Program-made: the position numbers and the translations under genes
The notes under the pieces: generated by a model
The model's database searches: none
Told to the model about the DNA's origin: nothing
What the model saw: the letters and a program-made list of their open reading frames with translations, nothing else
Shown here: positions 28,386 through 36,931 of the stretch, piece after piece
Layout of the letters: each line of letters begins with the position of its first letter
Position numbering within the stretch: position 1 is the first letter of the stretch
NCBI GenBank assembly: GCA_963844885.1
Contig: CAWJQA010000016.1
Span: forward strand, 494,355 to 558,354
Direction of reading: 5' to 3'
DNA length: 64,000 nucleotides
DNA from: DATMER01 sp963844885
GTDB lineage: Bacteria > Acidobacteriota > Thermoanaerobaculia > Multivoradales > UBA5704

Positions 28386-28835
28386 ATGAAGCTGCTCAAG
28401 GGAATCCTCTACACCGTCCTCCTCCTCGGAGCGCTCGCCGCCTTCGGCTGGTTCTTCATCTCTCAGCTCGGCTCTTCGGCAGGGGGCCGGACCGGCGAGC
28501 CGGCCGGCGTGCTCCTGTCCGCGCCTCCAGACTATGACGTGGCCGAGCGCGGCGAGCTCTCCCCCACCGCCGCCGCGGCCGAGCTCGAAACCCAGGTTCT
28601 CCGCGCCGGAAATGCCGAGGTCGGGATCCACTTCAAGAGGCAGGGAGCCGAAGTCTACTGGCTCGCCGATCCCGGAGCGGACGTCCTGGAGGAGCGCTCG
28701 GCCGGAGCGTCCGGCACGCGGCTCCAGACCGTGTGGCAGGGCGGATTGCGCGCGCGGCTGAGCTGGGCCCGGGCGCACGGCAGCTTCGACGCTCCAGGGC
28801 TGCCGGCGGGCGAGCGCAAGAACCTCTACCACTGA
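28386..28835 (+). CDS. Hypothetical membrane-anchored protein
   Basis: 149 residues with one N-terminal hydrophobic segment (YTVLLLGALAAFGWFFISQL, residues 9-28) and an otherwise polar exported or cytoplasmic domain (AEVGIHFKRQGAEVYWLADPGADVLE) that matches nothing I recognise. It follows the Cys-tailed membrane protein by 34 bp and is likely co-transcribed with it. Codon use is typical of the window. Confidence 0.65.
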   Translation: MKLLKGILYTVLLLGALAAFGWFFISQLGSSAGGRTGEPAGVLLSAPPDYDVAERGELSPTAAAAELETQVLRAGNAEVGIHFKRQGAEVYWLADPGADVLEERSAGASGTRLQTVWQGGLRARLSWARAHGSFDAPGLPAGERKNLYH

Positions 28836-28839
28836 CTGA

Positions 28840-29560
28840 TATCCGGTCCCAATTCACGGCCTGAGCGGTCTGTCCTGCGGGCAGCCGGTCAACTCCTGGA
28901 CACCGTGTTCGGTGGAGGCGGCAATTAGGAAACCGCCGGGAGCCTGGCAGAACGAGCCCTCCCTCCTTCCCGGGGAGGAGGGCTTCGGCTTTCGGCACCC
29001 GCAGTGGAGCCCTGAGCGGGGCCGGCAGCGCGCACCCGGCCCCGTGGGTTCGACAAGACCCACCGGGGGCCTGCCGGCCGCGAGCGGGCCCCCGGCGAAG
29101 GGGTGAATCGGTTGTCAAAGAACCCCCGGGCAGCCGCCAGCCGCTGATACCCCGGCGGCGTCCGGTGGCGAGGAGCTTTCATCCAGCGCCGCCCGGTGTG
29201 CAGCCGGTCACGAAGAGTCTTCGCCCGTTGCCACACCCCGCGCACGCGCTGCACGGCCGTCTCACCCGCCGCACTGCCCTGAGCACCACGTGCCCGGCCT
29301 TGTTCACCGGCTGACAGCCCCCGGGCAGCTCCTGCACACCCCCGCGCACCGGCTGCAAACTCGTGCTCATCTGCTGCTTTTCGCGCCGGACGGCACTGAG
29401 ATTACACGATTCGCGCCGCCTGTCAAGAGGCATACGCGCCCTTGGCGAATTTTTGGTCGAAAAAAGTCGGATCATGGGGCTTGACAACCGGATTCAGTCT
29501 CCTGATAATGCCCTTGCTGCTGGCAAGACAGCCGGTAGCGCAAACTTACTGCCGCCATGA
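28840..29560. other. Gene-poor stretch with hairpins and degenerate repeats
   Basis: No convincing gene. Contents: a hairpin AGCCCTCC...GGAGGGCT near 28956-28988; a longer imperfect hairpin GGCCCCGTGGGT...ACCCACCGGGGGCC at about 29039-29073; and several copies of a CACCGGCTG or CAGCCGGT core between 28875 and 29360. A minus-strand frame at 29370-29179 has a Cys-rich end (RPCSACAGCGNG) and shares a VQEL-x-GC stretch with another minus-strand frame near 28890. It lacks a clear ribosome site, so I left it out as a gene. Confidence 0.5.
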
Positions 29561-29592
29561 AGGCGTCATCTTACCAGAAAAGGAGAAGTACC

Positions 29593-29973
29593 ATGCACCA
29601 GACAGCGTCGTTTTCCGATTTCATCACCGACTGGGAGCGCCTGCTCGCCGCGGTGAACAACAACGAGACGGGCCTGCCCGACCTCTCGGCCCAGGTGGGC
29701 TCCCTGGAGGCCATCCTCCAGGAGGCCAAGGCGGTGAGCGTCCGGCAGGATGCGTCCCGGTCCCAGCTCGCCGCCGACTCGAAGCGCCGGCGCGAGGTGA
29801 CCTTCGAGGGGCGGGCGGCGGCATCGCGCATCCGGTCCGCCCTCAAGGGCCACTTCGGCGGCCACAACGAGAAGCTGGTGGAGTTCGGGGTCCGCCCCGT
29901 CCGCCAGCGCCGCTCTACCCCGCTGGTGGATCCGCCGCTGGCCGTCGAAGACCCGGCGCCGGTCCCCGAGTAG
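29593..29973 (+). CDS. Hypothetical small charged protein
   Basis: About 126 residues starting MHQTASFSDFITDWERLL. The ATG at 29593 follows AAAAGGAGAAG, a clear ribosome site, so the upstream start at 29557 is less likely. The middle is rich in Arg/Lys/Glu and helical (QVGSLEAILQEAKAVSVRQDASRSQL; SKRRREVTFEGRAAASRIRSALKGHFG), and the tail is Pro-rich. No signal peptide or membrane segment. A strong terminator follows directly, so it is a monocistronic unit. Function unknown. Confidence 0.75.
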   Translation: MHQTASFSDFITDWERLLAAVNNNETGLPDLSAQVGSLEAILQEAKAVSVRQDASRSQLAADSKRRREVTFEGRAAASRIRSALKGHFGGHNEKLVEFGVRPVRQRRSTPLVDPPLAVEDPAPVPE

Positions 29974-30014
29974 ACCTCTCTTCTAGAAGCAACCTCGTTC
30001 ATTGACAACTGAAA

Positions 30015-30056
30015 CCAGTAGGGGGCCCGCGGCCGGGGCCCCCCTACTGGATTTTT
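30015..30056 (+). terminator. Rho-independent terminator
   Basis: CCAGTAGGGGG...CCCCCTACTGG, an 11-bp stem extended by GGGCCC pairing with one bulge, followed by ATTTTTT. It lies 42 bp after the stop at 29973 and is the cleanest terminator in the window. Confidence 0.9.
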
Positions 30057-30167
30057 TCGACGTGGTGTACGCAAGGCAGCCGCGGGACCGGAGACTGTGG
30101 AATTTCACCTTCCTGTCCGTCTCTCCGCTTCAGCAGTAGGCAACAACAACACACTGGAGGTACGGCC

Positions 30168-31151
30168 ATGAATCAGCGTGAAAGTCGGCTTCTCGAGGCT
30201 CTCTCCCGGATAGCCGAAGTCGCAAACGAGGCGGTCGAAGGTCACGAACACTCCGAGCATGAACACTCCGGCAACGGCTCCGACCGCTCTGGCAGTGAGG
30301 CGATCGTCTGCACTCCCAAGTCGCTTCCGACGAGCCTGTTGGTACAGGCGGCCAGGACCGCGACGGATATCTCGCCGGCCAACGCGCCCATGCTCGCTCA
30401 GTTTGCCATGGCTTCGCTAGACGTGTCGGACCCTCTCAGGATCGCAGTGCTTACGGCGAAATACTGGGGCCCGGCGCCGCGCACACTACCCGTCAGCTTC
30501 ATGGAGAAAACCCCGAGCGACCTCCGGAAGCGGATCCTCAGCCACATGAACGCCTGGACCAGGACGGCATCCATCCAGTTCGTCGAGACGAAGGGAACCG
30601 GCGCCGTCCGCATCTCCCTCGGAGCCGGCGGGTACTGGTCGTATCTCGGAACCGACATCCTGCACATCGCGCAGAATCGTCAGACCATGAACCTGCAGGG
30701 CTTCACGATGAGCACCCCGGAATCCGAGTTCAAGCGCGTGATCCGCCATGAGACGGGACATACACTCGGCTTCCCCCACGAGCACATGCGGAAGACTCTG
30801 GTGGCGCGCATCGATCCGCAGAAGGCCTACGACTTCTTCCTCAGGACGCAGGGATGGGACCGGCAGACCGTCGACCAGCAAGTGCTCACCTCGCTCGACG
30901 AGCGGACGCTCATGAGCACGCCTCCCGACGAGACTTCGATCATGTGCTATCAGCTTCCCGGTTCCATCACCCGCAACGGAAGGCCAGTCCTTGGCGGCGT
31001 CGACATCAACGATACGGACTATGCTTTCGCCGGCAAGATCTACCCGAAGCCAGGCCACCAGCAGCAGGTGAGCCGGTATGTCGACAGCACCGAGCCCATG
31101 GATCTGGACGAGGGTGGCGGAGAGTTCGTGACTGAGGCCGCGTCGTTCTGA
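30168..31151 (+). CDS. Astacin-like zinc metallopeptidase (M12A type)
   Basis: 327 residues. Zinc-binding signature RHETGHTLGFPHEHMR near residues 197-212, matching HExxHxxGFxHExxR of astacins, and a Met-turn SIMCYQ about 50 residues later. No signal peptide: the N-terminus is polar and His/Glu-rich (EGHEHSEHEHSGNG), unlike secreted astacins, so it may act inside the cell or be exported by another route. A GGAGGTACGGCC ribosome site precedes the ATG. It converges on the TPR-CHAT/subtilase operon, which makes three peptidase classes in 6.7 kb. Confidence 0.88.
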   Translation: MNQRESRLLEALSRIAEVANEAVEGHEHSEHEHSGNGSDRSGSEAIVCTPKSLPTSLLVQAARTATDISPANAPMLAQFAMASLDVSDPLRIAVLTAKYWGPAPRTLPVSFMEKTPSDLRKRILSHMNAWTRTASIQFVETKGTGAVRISLGAGGYWSYLGTDILHIAQNRQTMNLQGFTMSTPESEFKRVIRHETGHTLGFPHEHMRKTLVARIDPQKAYDFFLRTQGWDRQTVDQQVLTSLDERTLMSTPPDETSIMCYQLPGSITRNGRPVLGGVDINDTDYAFAGKIYPKPGHQQQVSRYVDSTEPMDLDEGGGEFVTEAASF

Positions 31152-31185
31152 GGGCTGGTCCGCCGGAAGGCGGTCAAACAAACGG

Positions 31186-31214
31186 GAGACTCGGCGGCGC
31201 AGCCGCCGAGTCTC
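31186..31214. terminator. Bidirectional terminator hairpin
   Basis: Perfect 13-bp stem GAGACTCGGCGGC with the three-base loop GCA, between the convergent metallopeptidase (ends 31151) and subtilase (ends 31253). The minus-strand exit runs into a T-rich stretch (CCGTTTGTTTG), so it probably serves both genes, better for the minus strand. Confidence 0.8.
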
Positions 31215-31252
31215 TTCGCTTGTCGGCCAAGGAGAGCAGCATCGAGCTGTTG

Positions 31253-32797
31253 CTACAGCGTGGCCTGCCCGTTTTTCACTTTGAGAGCGAGTTCCATTGC
31301 GTTCTTCGCGTTGAGCCGGCCCCAGCCGACCAAGGGATCCCAATTCTTCGGGCTTACCTGTGGGTTACAGCTAAGGCTGAGCACCTTCGCGACTTGCTCG
31401 GCACTGAGAGAGGAATGCACAGACAGCACGAGAGCTGCCACTCCCGCTACGCATGGAGCCGCCAAGCTGGAACCTGATCTCTTCTCTACCCTCCAGCCCG
31501 AGGGATCCCACACCATCACGGGTACTCCTTGTCCAGGGGCGAGCAGATCCAGTCCGTCGCCATATCCGCTGTCAATGCGCACGTCGGATCGGTTGCTCTG
31601 GGCCACACAAAGCAAGGGATGATATGCCTCCAGAGACTGCGCCGCGATCTGCTTATCGGCGTTGAAGACAGCCCAGACAATAGGAACTCCCAGCCCGTTC
31701 CGTCCGTTTTCAAGAGCAAAATCGATTTCATCCTGCAAGGGCTTACTGAGCTCCCAGCTTGAATCCTCAATCCCCAGACTGCAACTGATTACGTCGGCAC
31801 CGGCCTGGCCGGCGTGGCCTTCGGCACAGAGCTTTACCGCTCGTGCCACTGCGACCTGCGTAGCAACTCCGTGAGGAGGCAATGCTACGAGAATCAACTT
31901 GCATTCCGGCGCAGCGCCGTTGACTCCGGTATGGTCCCTGGCTGCGCCCACCAAGCCGGCACAGGAGGTTCCGTGCTCGTCGACCGGGATCGACGTGCCT
32001 GCGATCAAATCTCCGTTTTGATTCAGGTAAGCGCTCCAAGCGATCTTGCCGGTCGTGTTGATTTGGTCGTTATTGACATCAAAACCCAAATCGATGACAC
32101 CCACCCTGGTATCTTTTCCAAAGGTTTTACCAATCCTCCAGGCGTCCTCAAGGTCGACTTGCTTCCAGTGCCACTGCAGAGAAGGATCCAGTTGATAGAA
32201 GTCAATAAGCAGCCTAGTCAACCAAGCAGGTCTGGCTGAAAGATCTTCTTGAACAGGCTGCAAGGGCCGCGCAATATGGTAAAGGAGAGACGGCTCCGCG
32301 AAAACGATGTCATCATTGGTGCCAGGCCCGGAGAGAAGATCCTCCAACTCACGTTGAACGGCGCCTTGAAGGTCACCGTCGGGAAGGTGGAGCTGAGCCT
32401 CGAAAAGGTTGTCTCCGATGTCAAGCTTTTTGACTTTGAAATACTTTGCCAGCCGGCGCTCAATGCTCGGCAATGAGGCATTGGAAGCCAGCTTCAGTAC
32501 AATTCGGGCCTGGAGGATCACGAGCCCTCCTGATGGATGGCGCGCCAGGACGCCTGCATGGACTTGATCTCCGCCATTGAGAGTCCTCAGGTTAGCCCAG
32601 TGCAACACGTCGATCGGGACGAACCGCCAACCCGCCGCCCCGAATGCCTTGAGGTCCCTTATCTCACGAGGCCGGAGGTTCAGACCTCTGGCTGCCCAGA
32701 GTCCATCAAGGGGCGCGGCGGGAAGACTTCCACCCCGTAATCCGGCCCCTATGATTTCCAGGTTGAGGTCAGTTCCTCCAACTGTATAGAGCGCCAT
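31253..32797 (-). CDS. Subtilisin-like serine protease (S8)
   Basis: 514 residues. The first 215 or so are a non-catalytic domain of unknown fold. The S8 catalytic domain follows with Asp in VGVIDLGFDVN, His in DEHGTSCAGLVG and Ser in SGSSLAAPCVAGVAAL. The oxyanion Asn position is in VIVWAVFNADK. No signal peptide, so likely cytoplasmic or released by its partner. It is the last gene of a tight three-gene operon with the TPR-CHAT protein and an unknown protein (16-bp gap upstream). Base composition is visibly less GC-rich than the neighbours, a possible sign of transfer. Confidence 0.9.
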   Translation of the reverse strand: MALYTVGGTDLNLEIIGAGLRGGSLPAAPLDGLWAARGLNLRPREIRDLKAFGAAGWRFVPIDVLHWANLRTLNGGDQVHAGVLARHPSGGLVILQARIVLKLASNASLPSIERRLAKYFKVKKLDIGDNLFEAQLHLPDGDLQGAVQRELEDLLSGPGTNDDIVFAEPSLLYHIARPLQPVQEDLSARPAWLTRLLIDFYQLDPSLQWHWKQVDLEDAWRIGKTFGKDTRVGVIDLGFDVNNDQINTTGKIAWSAYLNQNGDLIAGTSIPVDEHGTSCAGLVGAARDHTGVNGAAPECKLILVALPPHGVATQVAVARAVKLCAEGHAGQAGADVISCSLGIEDSSWELSKPLQDEIDFALENGRNGLGVPIVWAVFNADKQIAAQSLEAYHPLLCVAQSNRSDVRIDSGYGDGLDLLAPGQGVPVMVWDPSGWRVEKRSGSSLAAPCVAGVAALVLSVHSSLSAEQVAKVLSLSCNPQVSPKNWDPLVGWGRLNAKNAMELALKVKNGQATL

Positions 32798-32813
32798 GGT
32801 AGCTTCTCTTCAA

Positions 32814-33638
32814 TCAGCCCTTGGTGATAAATAGGGCCTGATTACAGATGGGATGGCCGGTCCTTTGCGGAGGCACCAGCTCCGGCGCCTGAAAGACAGA
32901 TCGAGAGGCGGCCAATGCCGCGATATGGCCGAGATGATCGAGCTTGTCGCTACCTTCCGGATAATCGGGAAGAACGGAAGGGAGGTCGGCGCTGATCGCC
33001 ACTTGCAGAATGCCACCGGCTTTCGAGGAAGTCAGATAGGTATTCCCGTTCAGCGAAAAGATGGCATCCGCGACACCATCGGCGCGAAAAACCACTTGAT
33101 TGGCAATCGCACGCTTCTTCCCCCCGGCCGCGGGGAATTTCCATAGAAAAGGAATATCAGAGTTGCGCTCGCGAACGACTTCGCGACCAGACAGACGCCC
33201 TTTCGGCAAGGAGAGCACGGCTCCAGCTCCCTCGACCAGCTCTCCGGGCTGGCCAAGTCGGAGACCTTTATTAAAGCCAAGATCCTGGACCAGAGGAACC
33301 CAATTCATCCAGGCATCTTCTGCCCGAGTCTGCGGAGCCTCGGCATCCGGAGCCCCCCACGTTACAGAGAAATCCGAGTGAGGAGTCGTCCCAAAACTCA
33401 GGGTCAGCGCCTGGTTTGTAATATCCAGAAAGGCAATTCGACGGCCGGCGGGATCGACAACCAGCTCCGCCACTGCCTCATCCGTTACTAACTCTTCCGG
33501 CAGGTAACACAAGCGCGGCCGGTGCCCCTCACTTACACATAGAACATCGACTACATCGGGTCTGGTCGGCCGGTCTTCCGGTGATCTCATGACAATGACA
33601 CAGAGACCAGAGATCGTCAGCTCGAAGTCCATTGGCAT
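32814..33638 (-). CDS. Hypothetical protein, middle gene of CHAT-subtilase operon
   Basis: About 274 residues starting MPMDFELTISGLCVIVMRS. The ATG at 33638 has AAAGGAG seven bases upstream, so the longer frame to 33689, which overlaps the CHAT gene, is not the start. It lies 11 bp after the CHAT stop and 16 bp before the subtilase. No signal peptide, membrane segment or family motif that I recognise. Its strands-rich N-terminus and Pro/Asp loops suggest an all-beta protein. Like the subtilase it is less GC-rich than most of the window. It may be a substrate, adaptor or inhibitor of the two proteases. Confidence 0.8.
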   Translation of the reverse strand: MPMDFELTISGLCVIVMRSPEDRPTRPDVVDVLCVSEGHRPRLCYLPEELVTDEAVAELVVDPAGRRIAFLDITNQALTLSFGTTPHSDFSVTWGAPDAEAPQTRAEDAWMNWVPLVQDLGFNKGLRLGQPGELVEGAGAVLSLPKGRLSGREVVRERNSDIPFLWKFPAAGGKKRAIANQVVFRADGVADAIFSLNGNTYLTSSKAGGILQVAISADLPSVLPDYPEGSDKLDHLGHIAALAASRSVFQAPELVPPQRTGHPICNQALFITKG

Positions 33639-33649
33639 CACATACTCCT

Positions 33650-36600
33650 TTAGTGCAGAGATCCTGCGATCACGGTGAATCCCCCCCACGATGCCGGTGA
33701 GCGCTCTTCCGGAGAGTTGGAGCGCAGCAACTCCTTGACCGCTTCCCGAAACGCGACGGCCGCTGAGCCGTACCGCCGATACTCGCGGTGAAACGCTACC
33801 ATCACCGGCTTCGCGGAATGATCGCCCACGTCCCAGGGGCTCGCCACGACCTCCGGCACTCCCGCGGCAAAGAACGCACCGGCAAGCCCGAGGAGCCCCT
33901 CACGGTCTTCGGCCAGACTGTCCTGCGCCCGGCATGCCGAGAGCACCACGAGGCGCGCTCCACCCAGGCCGGCATCGAAAAGCTCTCCGAGAGTGAGCGG
34001 CTCCAGGACGCCTGCCGAGCTGCCTGCGAACAGCAGGACCGAACGGCGCGGCGACTCCAGATCCACCACAGCATGACCGGCGAAGTGCAGCACGTCCTTG
34101 GAGACGGACGCGCGAAGAAAATTCTCCTTGGTTGCCTCACCTTCGAGGAGCATCTCCGGCCGCTCATACAGGGCCGCCACCTCGCGGGCCTCCTGCTCGG
34201 CCTGCGGCAGCGGAGGCAGAATCCTGCCGGCAAACGAGCCGGACCGGGAGACCCCGACCGCCAGGATATTCAGAGGCTCTCCGCGATAGGGCTTCCGGCC
34301 TCCCCTCATCAGCAGGGTGGCGCTGGGGACCATGGTGACGATCCGCTGCTCGATGAGGTATCGGCCTGTCTTGCGATCGAACAAGGCGGCAAAGGGGAGC
34401 TGAGCAAGCCAGCGATCCGGCACGACGATGAGCGAGCCGTCCTTGTGCGAAGCCAACCCGAGAGGCCGGATCAGGGCATCGTACAGCGGCGCGGAGGCGT
34501 TCCGCAGCTCCGCCTCCTCGGCCTCGCTTGCCACCTCGCGGCGAAACCTTTTGATCGCGGCTTCGATATTCTTACGATTCGTCGGCAGGGTCAAAAAGCG
34601 GGCGTGGCCGTCCTCCACCACCCAGACGAGCATGCGGTCGTCGAGGACGGTGTAGCTCGCCAGCGCCTCGCCTGCGGGCAGGGCTTTCTCGAGATCGGCT
34701 AGACGAGCAAAACCTTCTTCCTGAACCGTTCGCGCATCGTTGCCCGTGCGCAGCTCGAGAAGCACCCGCGCCCGTGAGCGCTCCACAAGACGAAAGGACT
34801 CCTCCGGATGGACATCCGCGCCGGACGCGCTCAGACGGATCAGGCTGTCGAACGCCGGTTGAGCCTGACGGAACGCCTGCATGCGGGAAACCGGATCCTC
34901 CACTGTTGCCCGGATCTGCTCGAAAATCGAGAGAGCCTCCTCCAGACTCTCCCTGCCCGCGCTCACGTCACCGGCCGCGAGTTGAGCGGCGGCCTTTGCC
35001 GTGGTGTAGGTGATGGCATCGAATCGGTTCCCGGCGGCGGCCTGCCTTTCCAGTCCGCGCTGAAGAAGCGTAGCCGCCCGGACTGAATCGGTCTCCTGAT
35101 AGCAAAGCCCTTCGGTGACCAGGGAGAGGCCGCTCATCTGGTTCTGGAGTCCACCTTTTTCCATGAGTGACACCGCACGCTGGGCGTCTCGAAGATCGGC
35201 CAGCGCTTCCTGGCGGTCTCCGACGGCCAGCCGGTAGGACGCCTGGGCCAGATATGCCGTCGCAAGACCCAGGGGCCTCTTCCACTGCTCGGCGACTGCG
35301 ACGGCTTCCTGGACAAAGGGCCCTGCCAGCGCAAGGTCCCCCTGATGAACGAGAGCACCCTTGGCTTCGTCCCACATGGCGATATTGCGCCGCAATCCTT
35401 CGGCAAAAGGCACCGTGTGAAATGCGGTCATTCGAGCCTGCCAGCCGAGGGAGTGCTCGCCGAGCAGGCTGTACGACTCCGCCAGCAGGACAGAGACAAA
35501 GGCCGAGGCGGTGTCGCCGCCGGAGCGGTGAAGCACGGAGGCGGCGCGCTCGAAGCGGCGCACCGAGGACTGGATTCGCATCTGAATCTTGTCGATCGAT
35601 CCGGCAATCCATTCGATGCGGCCAGTCAGTGCCGGATAGCGCTCCTGGGGGATCTCCGCCAGAAGATCGTCGAGAATCGCCAAGCCCTGATCCGCATCGG
35701 AGTTGTACTCGCCGATGGCGACGTAGAAGCGCGCCCAGTATCGAAGAGGGTTGCCGGCAACTGTGAGATCCCGTGCCGCCCGAGTGAAGAGATCCTTGGT
35801 GACGGTCAGGTTCTGCTCATTGTATTGGACGGCCCCCTTCCCGAAGATCTGTAGACCTTCCAGAAGAGATTCGCGCTCACGGAGAGTGCCGTGCTCCATC
35901 GTCTCCCGGATCGACGCGACCGCATCGGCCAGGAGCTCCTCTCCCCGCAGCCTTGAGAGGGATTCGCCGATGGTGGACGCCAGCCGCAGCGACCTTTCCG
36001 CCGCCGGATCTCCGCGCGAAATGGCGGCAGCCCATCGAGGGAGGAGAATCTCCTCGGCGTACAGCCTTGCGTTCCAGGGCAGACGCTCGACCAGAGCGGC
36101 GATCCGTTCCGCCGGCGTTCCCGGCGATTCGATCTCTGGAAGAACGCGTCTCCATTCGTCTTCGGCAGTGGGCCTCCGAAGCTGTTGGAGTTGGGAGATC
36201 GCCTCCTCTTTCCAACCAGGTTCTCGGCCTCCCAGCTCCTGCCAAGCCGCTCTTGCCAGCGTCCGCGTTCCCAACCGGGTGAGCGCCTGGGCGCGATTGA
36301 AGAGAAGGGACGGCTCCGCGGGCGCGAGGGAGAGCCCTCGCTCCGAAGCGTGTGCGGACCGCAGCAGATCCAGCGGATCGCCTTGCGCCTCGAAGCGAGC
36401 CAGATACGCTGCCGAGAGATCGGTCAGAGCGACGACCGCCGTCTCCGGCTCGGCGGCTGCAAGCTCCAGGCTGGCGATCGCCCCCGAGGTCTTGCCGTTG
36501 AACAGTTGATAGACCGCGAGATCCGGAAGACCGCGTTTCGGATTCTCCTTCAACTCCGCGCGTACGGCGTTCTCCAGCACCGACCATTTGCGGAATTCCG

Positions 36601-36838
36601 GGTCCGGCGTCCATCTCCCCCAAGGCCGGTACTGCGTCTCCTCAAACAACTTGCCGGGAGTGGGCCGATACCGTCCGGAGACCGCCAACAACTGTTGCCG
36701 CAGAGAAGGCGGCCGATGCCAGTGAAGCGCCAAGCCCAGGGCCGTAAGCACAAGGATGACGCTCCCGGCCAACCATCGAGCGAGACGGAGGCGTGTTCGA
36801 GAGGACATGCGCTGAGCGAGCGTCCTGTTGGGCTCCAT
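33650..36838 (-). CDS. Membrane-anchored TPR-CHAT protease
   Basis: 1,062 residues. N-terminal basic stretch and one membrane segment (LAGSVILVLTALGLALHW, residues 25-42), then a long helical region of TPR-like repeats to about residue 650. The C-terminal CHAT (caspase-HetF-associated) domain occupies about residues 750-1062. Catalytic His is in LHFAGHAVVDL and Cys in VVLSACRAQDS, both intact, followed by GLLGLAGAFFAAGVPEVVASPWDVGD. CHAT proteases are often activated by partners and cut specific targets. It heads the operon with the unknown protein and the subtilase, suggesting a protease cascade. The start at 36838 has a weak ribosome site. Confidence 0.88.
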   Translation of the reverse strand: MEPNRTLAQRMSSRTRLRLARWLAGSVILVLTALGLALHWHRPPSLRQQLLAVSGRYRPTPGKLFEETQYRPWGRWTPDPEFRKWSVLENAVRAELKENPKRGLPDLAVYQLFNGKTSGAIASLELAAAEPETAVVALTDLSAAYLARFEAQGDPLDLLRSAHASERGLSLAPAEPSLLFNRAQALTRLGTRTLARAAWQELGGREPGWKEEAISQLQQLRRPTAEDEWRRVLPEIESPGTPAERIAALVERLPWNARLYAEEILLPRWAAAISRGDPAAERSLRLASTIGESLSRLRGEELLADAVASIRETMEHGTLRERESLLEGLQIFGKGAVQYNEQNLTVTKDLFTRAARDLTVAGNPLRYWARFYVAIGEYNSDADQGLAILDDLLAEIPQERYPALTGRIEWIAGSIDKIQMRIQSSVRRFERAASVLHRSGGDTASAFVSVLLAESYSLLGEHSLGWQARMTAFHTVPFAEGLRRNIAMWDEAKGALVHQGDLALAGPFVQEAVAVAEQWKRPLGLATAYLAQASYRLAVGDRQEALADLRDAQRAVSLMEKGGLQNQMSGLSLVTEGLCYQETDSVRAATLLQRGLERQAAAGNRFDAITYTTAKAAAQLAAGDVSAGRESLEEALSIFEQIRATVEDPVSRMQAFRQAQPAFDSLIRLSASGADVHPEESFRLVERSRARVLLELRTGNDARTVQEEGFARLADLEKALPAGEALASYTVLDDRMLVWVVEDGHARFLTLPTNRKNIEAAIKRFRREVASEAEEAELRNASAPLYDALIRPLGLASHKDGSLIVVPDRWLAQLPFAALFDRKTGRYLIEQRIVTMVPSATLLMRGGRKPYRGEPLNILAVGVSRSGSFAGRILPPLPQAEQEAREVAALYERPEMLLEGEATKENFLRASVSKDVLHFAGHAVVDLESPRRSVLLFAGSSAGVLEPLTLGELFDAGLGGARLVVLSACRAQDSLAEDREGLLGLAGAFFAAGVPEVVASPWDVGDHSAKPVMVAFHREYRRYGSAAVAFREAVKELLRSNSPEERSPASWGGFTVIAGSLH

Positions 36839-36931
36839 TCAGGGTAGGCGCAATATAGCACGTGCCCAAGGGCCTGAGCCTCTCCGTGTCCGCCTTCGAC
36901 CTCCTCCACCGGCCCCGGATAGACTCCGCCC

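Noticed and set aside
29179..29370. Minus-strand Cys-rich small protein
   Set aside because: Interesting RPCSACAGCG end, but no clear ribosome site, and it lies within degenerate repeats.
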